Source of the DNA: Streptosporangiaceae bacterium
Lineage (GTDB): Bacteria; Actinomycetota; Actinomycetes; Streptosporangiales; Streptosporangiaceae
Assembly (NCBI GenBank): GCA_030045295.1
Contig: JASIGD010000476.1
Location: 1 to 9,974, forward strand
Length of the DNA: 9,974 bases
Reading direction: 5' to 3'
In this document: positions 5,354-9,974 of the stretch, piece by piece
Numbering within the stretch: the stretch's first letter is position 1
Layout of the letters: the number at the start of each line of letters is the position of its first letter
Translations under genes and position numbers: made by a program
The notes under the pieces: model-generated
Told to the model about the DNA's origin: nothing
The model's input: only the letters and a program-made list of their open reading frames with translations
Databases searched by the model: none

Positions 5354-7453
5354 TCACTTGCCGAAGCTGAGCTGGTCGTCCGCCACGCCGATCCGGACGG
5401 TGTCCCCGGCGTGGAAGGTGCTGTCGAGCAGCAGGACCGCGAGCCGGTCGCCGAGTTCTCGCTGCAGCACCCGCCTGAGCGGGCGTGCGCCGTACTCGGG
5501 GTCGTAGCCGCGGGCGGCCAGCCACGCCTCGGCCGCCTGGCTGACCTCCAGCTTGATTCCGAGGCCCTCGGCGCGTTCGGCTAGCTGGCGGAGCTGGATC
5601 CGGACGATCTCGGTCAGGTCGGCTGGGGCCAGCGACCGGAACCTGACGATCTCGTCAATGCGGTTGATGAACTCCGGCTTGAAGAAGTCCTTCGGGTCCT
5701 CGCGCAGGTTCGAGGTCATGATGAGCAAGGTGTTGGTGAAGTCGACGGTCCGGCCGTGCCCGTCGGTGAGACGCCCGTCGTCCAGCAGTTGCAGGAGGGT
5801 GTTGAACACGTCGGAGTGAGCCTTCTCGATCTCGTCGAGCAGCACGACGGCGTAGGGCCGCCGGTGCACGGCCTCGGTGAGCTGGCCGCCCTCGTCGAAG
5901 CCGATATAGCCGGGGGGCGCGCCGATCAGCCGGGCCACCGTATGCCGTTCCTGGTACTCGCCCATGTCGATGCGGACCATCGCGCGCTCGTCGTCGAACA
6001 AGAACTCCGCCAGCGCGCGGGCCAGTTCCGTCTTGCCCACGCCGGTCGGGCCGAGGAACAAGAACGTGCCGATCGGCCGGTTGCCGTCGGACAGGCCGGC
6101 CCGGCTGCGCCGGATCGGACCGGAGACCACGCGGACCGCTTGGTCCTGGCCGATCACGCGGCGGCGTATCACGTCCTCCATCTGGATCAGCTTGACCGCC
6201 TCGCCTTCCATCAGCCGCGCCACGGGCACCCCCGTCCACGCGCTGACCACGGCGGCGACCTCCTCGGTGTCCACCTCGGACTTGACCATCCCGCCCGCCG
6301 CCTGGAGTTCGGACAGCGCCTTGGTGGCAGTCTCCAGCCGGCCGTCGAGCTCGCCGACTTGCCCGTACCCGATGTCGGCGGCCCGCGCGAGATTGCCCGC
6401 CCTCTCGTGCCTGGCGGCCTCCGCCCGCCTCGCGGCCAGTTCGTTCTTGATCGCCTGGATCGCGGCGATGGCCTCCTGCTCGGCCCGCCACCGGCCGGTC
6501 ATCGCCGCCGCTTGCGCTCGCAGCCCGGCCAGTTCCTCAGCCAGCTCGTTTCGCCGGGGCGTCGGTTCTCCCCGGGAGTTCAGGGCGATGAGCTCTATCT
6601 CCACCCGCCGGGCCGCGTGCGCGACCTGGTCCAGATCGCGCGGGGCCGAGTCGATGCCGATCCGGACCCGGCTGGCCGCCTCATCGATCAGGTCGATCGC
6701 CTTGTCCGGCAGGTACCGCCCGGAGACATAGCGGTCGGACAGCGCCACCGCCGCCTCGATCGCGGAATCGGCGATCCGCACGCCGTGGTAGATCTCGTGC
6801 CGCTCACGCAGGCCCCTCAGGATCTCGATCGTGTCCTGCGCCGACGGCGGCTCGACGTACACCGGCTGGAACTGCCGCTCCAACGCCGCGTCCTTTTCCA
6901 CATACTTGCGGTACTCGTCAGGGGCGCTGGCGCCGATCACCCTGAGCTCTCCGCGGGCCAGCATCGGCTTGAGCATGTTGCTGACGTCCATGCCGCCGTC
7001 GCCGCCGCCGGTTCCCACGATCATGTGCAGTTCGTCGATCAGCAGCAGGAATTCGCTCTTCGACACGGCCAGCAAGGCCAGCGCCGACTTCAGTCGCTCC
7101 TCGAACTCCCCGCGGATCCTCGCCCCGGCCAGCATCGTGGCCAGGTCCAGCGAGACCAGGCGCTTGTCCTGCAGCACCGGCGGAACCGTGCCCTCGGCGA
7201 TCCGCAGCGCCAGCCCCTCGACGATCGCGGTCTTCCCCACGCCCGACTTGCCGATCAGCACCGGGTTGTTCTTCGTCTTCCGGCCCAGGATCTGGATCAT
7301 CCGCGCGAGCTCGGCGTCCCGGCCGATCACCGGGTCGAGCTGCCCGCGTCTGGCGGCATCGGTCAGGTCACGGCCGTACCGCCAGCTCAGCGGGCTGCTC
7401 AGCTTCGACATCGCCGACCGCGCCCCGGCCTTCATCTTCCGCCCTCGGGGCAT
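5354..7453 (-). CDS. ClpB-like AAA+ disaggregase lacking the N-domain
   Basis: A 699-residue two-ring Hsp100 ATPase. NBD1 has Walker A GKSGVGKT (68-75) and Walker B FLLLIDELH (135-143). Residues 262-410 match a full-length ClpB coiled-coil middle domain, including IGYGQVGEL (361-369) and AWTGVPVARL (405-414). NBD2 has Walker A GPTGVGKT (468-475), Walker B VVLLDE (536-541), pore loop GYIGF (515-519), arginine finger in INRID (R598) and sensor 2 GARPL (R657). The Clp_N substrate domain is missing: classical ClpB has about 850-870 residues and this begins just before NBD1. NBD1 has ARIRG (111-115) where ClpB has a KYRG-type loop, GASAPDEYR at sensor 1 and ERQF (192-195) instead of ERRF. No ClpP-binding IGF/L loop was recognised. 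AGGAGG precedes the ATG at 7453 by 4 nt; the ATG at 7435 with GAGGG is an alternative start. It lies 111 bp downstream of the membrane gene, possibly in one transcript. Confidence 0.93.
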   Translation of the reverse strand: MPRGRKMKAGARSAMSKLSSPLSWRYGRDLTDAARRGQLDPVIGRDAELARMIQILGRKTKNNPVLIGKSGVGKTAIVEGLALRIAEGTVPPVLQDKRLVSLDLATMLAGARIRGEFEERLKSALALLAVSKSEFLLLIDELHMIVGTGGGDGGMDVSNMLKPMLARGELRVIGASAPDEYRKYVEKDAALERQFQPVYVEPPSAQDTIEILRGLRERHEIYHGVRIADSAIEAAVALSDRYVSGRYLPDKAIDLIDEAASRVRIGIDSAPRDLDQVAHAARRVEIELIALNSRGEPTPRRNELAEELAGLRAQAAAMTGRWRAEQEAIAAIQAIKNELAARRAEAARHERAGNLARAADIGYGQVGELDGRLETATKALSELQAAGGMVKSEVDTEEVAAVVSAWTGVPVARLMEGEAVKLIQMEDVIRRRVIGQDQAVRVVSGPIRRSRAGLSDGNRPIGTFLFLGPTGVGKTELARALAEFLFDDERAMVRIDMGEYQERHTVARLIGAPPGYIGFDEGGQLTEAVHRRPYAVVLLDEIEKAHSDVFNTLLQLLDDGRLTDGHGRTVDFTNTLLIMTSNLREDPKDFFKPEFINRIDEIVRFRSLAPADLTEIVRIQLRQLAERAEGLGIKLEVSQAAEAWLAARGYDPEYGARPLRRVLQRELGDRLAVLLLDSTFHAGDTVRIGVADDQLSFGK

Positions 7454-7549
7454 CCGTCCTCCTGCCCGCGCGCTTGCCGGTGCCCGTCCCGCGACTCCCG
7501 GAGCACGCTCCTGCCGTCAGGATCGCATATCTCAGCCGGGAGACGCGCC

Positions 7550-7563
7550 GACCGGATCCGGTC
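7550..7563. repeat. 14-bp perfect palindrome after the membrane-protein gene
   Basis: GACCGGATCCGGTC is a perfect palindrome one base beyond the stop codon of the minus-strand membrane-protein gene and about 97 bp upstream of the ClpB-like start. It could fold as a 5-bp stem with a GATC loop, or serve as a dyad binding site ahead of the ClpB-like gene. A shorter dyad, GGAGC-AC-GCTCC (7500-7511), lies in the same gap. Confidence 0.4.
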
Positions 7564-7564
7564 T

Positions 7565-8797
7565 TCACCGCGTACCGTCTTCCTTGATCCAGATGGACAA
7601 GTGGGCCGGCTCGAGAGCGGCGTGCACCGTTCTCGCCAGTTCGTCGTGGATCGCGCCCAGGTCCACGGCGTCCTGCAACCGGACCGCGAACGCGCCGATT
7701 ATCTGGTCGGCGTTATAGCGCGCGCGGTTGAACCGGCGGTCCACCACCCGCTGCACGCGCCGGCGCAGCGGGTGGAACAGCGCCGCCACCACCAGCGTGG
7801 AGCCCGCCACGCTCACCGCCGAATAAGCCGGCAGGACCAGGCTGGCCAGCAGGACCAGGCCCAGGTAGACGCCCACCAGCAGGCTGGTGACGATGGCGTA
7901 GGCGAGCGTCCGGCTGATGATCCGGTCGATGTCGTAGAGGCGGTACTTCACGATCCCCACGCCGATCGCCGCCGGGAGCGCGGCCGCGCCGAGGTCGGCG
8001 GCGTCCTGGACGGCCTGCGCGGCCCCGGAGGAGTAGTTGCCGGCGAAGATCGTGATGGCGGTGGCCACGACGCAGCACACTGCCCCGCCGATGAGCCACT
8101 TCAGCTGCTGCCGGCGGTTCCCGGTCGAGCGCCGGTAGCTGGCCACCTGCCGGCCGACGATGATCAGCCAGCAGACCAGGATCAGCGCGTCGGCGGTCCA
8201 GCCGAGGGGGGCCAGGATCCCGCCGGCGGCCGGCACCGCCAGCGGAGCGCCAGATGGCCCGATGCCCAGCGGGTGCCGCTCGATGGCGAGCGCCTGCCCG
8301 GCGACCAGGCCCGCGGCGAAGGCGGCCGACGCGGCGAGGAAGACCCACAGCAGCCAGCGCCAGCGGCGCGGCCGCGACTCGCCGCCCGGGAAGAGCAGGA
8401 CCGTCAGCGCGGCCAGCACCGCGATGCCGAACTCGGCGGTTTCCAGCAGCACCGCCACCGGGCCCAGGGGCAACGTGCCGCGATGGATCCGGTAGTCGAA
8501 CACGGAATACAGCAGCGCGACGCCGACCAGGGGAGTCAGCAGTGCCCAGCCGAGCAGCAGCCAGCCGATCGGGCTGGCCGGCTGGCGCCGCGCCACGACG
8601 AAGCCGACCACGAGGCAGACCAGGGCCGCCACGGTCCCGCCGGCGCCGTAGCCCGCCCTCTGGTAATCCCGGGTGAGCAGCAGCAGGACCCCGCAGACCG
8701 CGAACATCGACACGGTCAGGCCGGCCGCCACCAGCGCGACGCGGGCCGACACGGGTGAGGCCGGGCGGGACCGCCCTGAGGTGACCTCGGCCGCCAT
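7565..8797 (-). CDS. Multi-pass membrane protein, orphan sensor half of an actinobacterial histidine-kinase-like family
   Basis: About ten hydrophobic segments (roughly residues 20-42, 54-70, 77-99, 122-138, 148-170, 200-216, 233-252, 267-283, 298-322 and 325-342 of 410) precede a short cytoplasmic tail. Between the last segments lies VKYRLYDIDRIISRTLAYAI (283-302). FHPLRRRVQRVVDRRFNRAR (341-360) and a helix-rich tail ending EPAHLSIWIKEDGTR follow. From family memory, this block occurs upstream of GAF and HATPase domains in large actinobacterial sensor kinases. Here the protein stops there: no phospho-accepting histidine box or ATP-binding domain is present, so it is a sensor or scaffold without catalysis, a natural short member, or a truncated form. 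The ATG at 8797 is chosen for GGAGGG 4 nt upstream; the ATG at 8827 (420 residues) is a weaker alternative. It precedes the ClpB-like gene on the same strand. The ligand is unknown. Confidence 0.82.
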   Translation of the reverse strand: MAAEVTSGRSRPASPVSARVALVAAGLTVSMFAVCGVLLLLTRDYQRAGYGAGGTVAALVCLVVGFVVARRQPASPIGWLLLGWALLTPLVGVALLYSVFDYRIHRGTLPLGPVAVLLETAEFGIAVLAALTVLLFPGGESRPRRWRWLLWVFLAASAAFAAGLVAGQALAIERHPLGIGPSGAPLAVPAAGGILAPLGWTADALILVCWLIIVGRQVASYRRSTGNRRQQLKWLIGGAVCCVVATAITIFAGNYSSGAAQAVQDAADLGAAALPAAIGVGIVKYRLYDIDRIISRTLAYAIVTSLLVGVYLGLVLLASLVLPAYSAVSVAGSTLVVAALFHPLRRRVQRVVDRRFNRARYNADQIIGAFAVRLQDAVDLGAIHDELARTVHAALEPAHLSIWIKEDGTR

Positions 8798-8801
8798 AGC
8801 G

Positions 8802-8807
8802 CCCTCC
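8802..8807 (-). promoter_or_regulatory. Ribosome binding site of the membrane-protein gene
   Basis: GGAGGG on the minus strand, 4 nt before the ATG at 8797. The alternative ATG at 8827 has only GGGAG at 4 nt, so the shorter protein is preferred, though not decisively. Confidence 0.5.
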
Positions 8808-8890
8808 GGAAGTCCGGGCGATCGCATCTGACTCCCGGGTCCAGCTTAAAGAAGGCGGGGCGCGAAGGCACCCCGGCCGGCGGCGGAGCG

Positions 8891-8896
8891 TACCGT
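8891..8896 (+). promoter_or_regulatory. Candidate -10 element giving a leaderless oxidoreductase transcript
   Basis: TACCGT fits the actinobacterial TANNNT -10 pattern and ends 8 nt before the ATG at 8905. Transcription would then start at or very near the A of the start codon. This agrees with the lack of a Shine-Dalgarno sequence at normal spacing. No convincing -35 element was found. Confidence 0.33.
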
Positions 8897-8904
8897 GAGC
8901 CGGT

Positions 8905-9974
8905 ATGCGGCTGGTCGTGGTGGGCGGAGGGATCGTCGGCGCCGCGTGCGCGTACACGGCCAGCGGGCTGGGCGGGCACGTGACGCTGGTCGACGCCGCG
9001 ATGCCGGGCCGCGCGACGCCGGCCGGCGCGGGGATCATCTGCCCGTGGACGGCGGCGGTCGACGACCGGTGCTGGTACGACTTCGCCTGCGCGGCCGCGC
9101 GGGAGTATCCGCCGCTGATCGCGGACCTGGCCCGCCTCGGCGAGACGGACGTCTCTTACCGCCAGGTCGGGGCGCTCGCCGTGGCCGGTGACCCGGGTAA
9201 CGGCGACCTGGAGCGGGCCAGGCAGCGGCTCGTGGCGCGGCGTGCCGCGGCGCCGGAGATCGGCGACGTACAGGTCCTGACCAGCAGCCAGGCCCGGCGG
9301 CTGTTCCCGCCGCTGCGCCCGGGCCTGCGCGCGTTGCATATCCCCGGCGCGGCCCGGGTCGATGGCCGGAGCCTGGCCGCCGCCCTGATCAGGGCCGCGT
9401 CCGGGAACGGAGCGGCCATCAGGGCGGGCACGGCGCGGCTGGCCTGCCGCCCGGGCCGCGTCACCGGCGTGACGGTGGACGGGGAACTGGTCGAAGCCGA
9501 CGCCGTGGTGGCGGCCACCGGCGCCTGGACGACCTCGTTCCTCGAGCCGGCCGGGGTCACGGTCCAGGTCGCCCCGCAGCGCGGGCAGATCGTGCACATC
9601 GGGCTCGGGCCCGCGGACACCAGCCGCTGGCCGGTGATCCTGCCCTCGGCTACCGGCCACTACCTGCTGGCCTTCGACGGCTCGCGGGTGGTCGCGGGCG
9701 CGACCCGGGAGACCGCCGCAGGCTTCGACGTCCGGGTGACGCCCGCCGGCCTGGCCGAGGTGCTGGCCAATGCCCTCGCCGTCGCCCCCGGCCTTGGTCC
9801 CGGGACCCACCTGGAGACCCGCGTCGGCCTGCGCCCGGTCGGCCCGGACATCCGTCCCCTGCTCGGCCCGGTCGACGGCGTCGCGGGCCTGGTCGTCGCG
9901 ACCGGCCTGGGCGCGTCCGGCCTGACCATGGGCCCCTACGCCGGCGCTATCGCCGCCCGGTCCGCCCTGGGCCT
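8905..9974 (+). CDS. FAD-dependent oxidoreductase, DAO / DadA-like family, C-terminus cut by window edge
   Basis: Predicted flavoenzyme oxidising a secondary or primary amine such as a D-amino acid, glycine or sarcosine; the substrate is not readable. 356 codons are visible, continuing past the right edge; family members are about 370-420 residues, so only the tail is missing. The N-terminal Rossmann motif VVGGGIVGAACAY (5-17) leads to an acidic residue at the second strand end (VTLVD, D30) for FAD ribose binding. VVAATGAWT (201-209), APQRGQIVHI (223-232) and the C-terminal GLRPVGPDIRPLLG (308-321) with VATGLGASGLTMGPYAG (331-347) are family landmarks. The ATG at 8905 starts directly at the flavin-binding strand, so an earlier start is unlikely. 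It lacks a normally spaced ribosome binding site and may be leaderless. It is divergent from the membrane-protein gene, with no obvious functional link to it. Confidence 0.92.
   Translation, partial: MRLVVVGGGIVGAACAYTASGLGGHVTLVDAAMPGRATPAGAGIICPWTAAVDDRCWYDFACAAAREYPPLIADLARLGETDVSYRQVGALAVAGDPGNGDLERARQRLVARRAAAPEIGDVQVLTSSQARRLFPPLRPGLRALHIPGAARVDGRSLAAALIRAASGNGAAIRAGTARLACRPGRVTGVTVDGELVEADAVVAATGAWTTSFLEPAGVTVQVAPQRGQIVHIGLGPADTSRWPVILPSATGHYLLAFDGSRVVAGATRETAAGFDVRVTPAGLAEVLANALAVAPGLGPGTHLETRVGLRPVGPDIRPLLGPVDGVAGLVVATGLGASGLTMGPYAGAIAARSALG

Noticed and set aside
5756..8758. A 1000-codon open frame on the plus strand opposite the ClpB-like and membrane-protein genes
   Set aside because: It spans two well-supported genes on the other strand, has low-complexity His/Asp/Arg/Gln-rich composition and no recognisable domain. 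Long antisense frames are expected where third positions are nearly all G or C.
7713..9038. A 441-codon minus-strand frame overlapping the membrane protein and the oxidoreductase start
   Set aside because: It is a frame-shifted shadow, Arg/Gly/Ala/Pro-rich, crossing the divergent promoter region and two supported genes.
8716..9810. A 364-codon minus-strand frame opposite the FAD oxidoreductase
   Set aside because: The plus-strand frame has clear FAD-binding and family motifs, while this one is low-complexity with no domain.
1..9974. CRISPR arrays, transfer or ribosomal RNA genes, insertion sequences and attachment sites
   Set aside because: Reading both strands gave no regularly spaced repeats, no tRNA-like cloverleaf, no transposase or integrase motifs and no long terminal inverted repeats.

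Overview
This window is a dense, GC-rich (roughly 70%) stretch of an actinobacterial chromosome. That placement rests on the strong G/C bias at third codon positions, the GGAGG-type ribosome binding sites, one possibly leaderless start, and protein families typical of soil actinomycetes (Streptosporangiales- or Frankia-like; genus not resolvable). It holds eight protein genes, two of them cut by the window edges. There are no RNA genes, mobile elements, CRISPR arrays or gene-free stretches above about 120 bases.

Layout. Bases 1-1148 (minus) are the N-terminal 382 codons of a glucose-6-phosphate dehydrogenase (zwf). A 116-bp divergent gap with a cluster of GGTTACC/GGTAACC half-sites separates it from a stand-alone ATP-dependent DNA ligase related to the ligase domain of LigD (1265-2296, plus). 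This converges on a dienelactone-hydrolase-family gene (2370-3137, minus). Divergent from that is a PrsW-family intramembrane protease (3206-4306, plus), which ends in a perfect GC hairpin. A PPK2-type polyphosphate kinase follows (4386-5297, plus). It converges on an unusual ClpB-like AAA+ ATPase without an N-domain (5354-7453, minus). Upstream of that ATPase, on the same strand, is a multi-pass membrane protein (7565-8797, minus) that resembles the sensory half of an actinobacterial histidine kinase without its kinase half. Divergent from it is an FAD-dependent oxidoreductase of the DAO family (8905 to beyond the right edge, plus).

How they fit together. The genes do not form one pathway, but most suit stress survival or energy-limited physiology: NADPH supply (zwf), DNA end or nick sealing (ligase), polyphosphate-to-nucleotide phosphotransfer (PPK2), protein disaggregation (ClpB-like) and membrane proteolysis or sensing (PrsW-like, orphan sensor). 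This grouping is inference from content and proximity. The item most worth a second look is the ClpB-like protein. It keeps a full-length ClpB middle domain and both Walker motifs, but lacks the N-domain, has an isoleucine at the NBD1 pore-loop tyrosine position, has altered NBD1 sensor-1 and arginine-finger neighbourhoods, and is about 20 residues shorter than classical ClpB in NBD2. It may be co-transcribed with the orphan membrane sensor.
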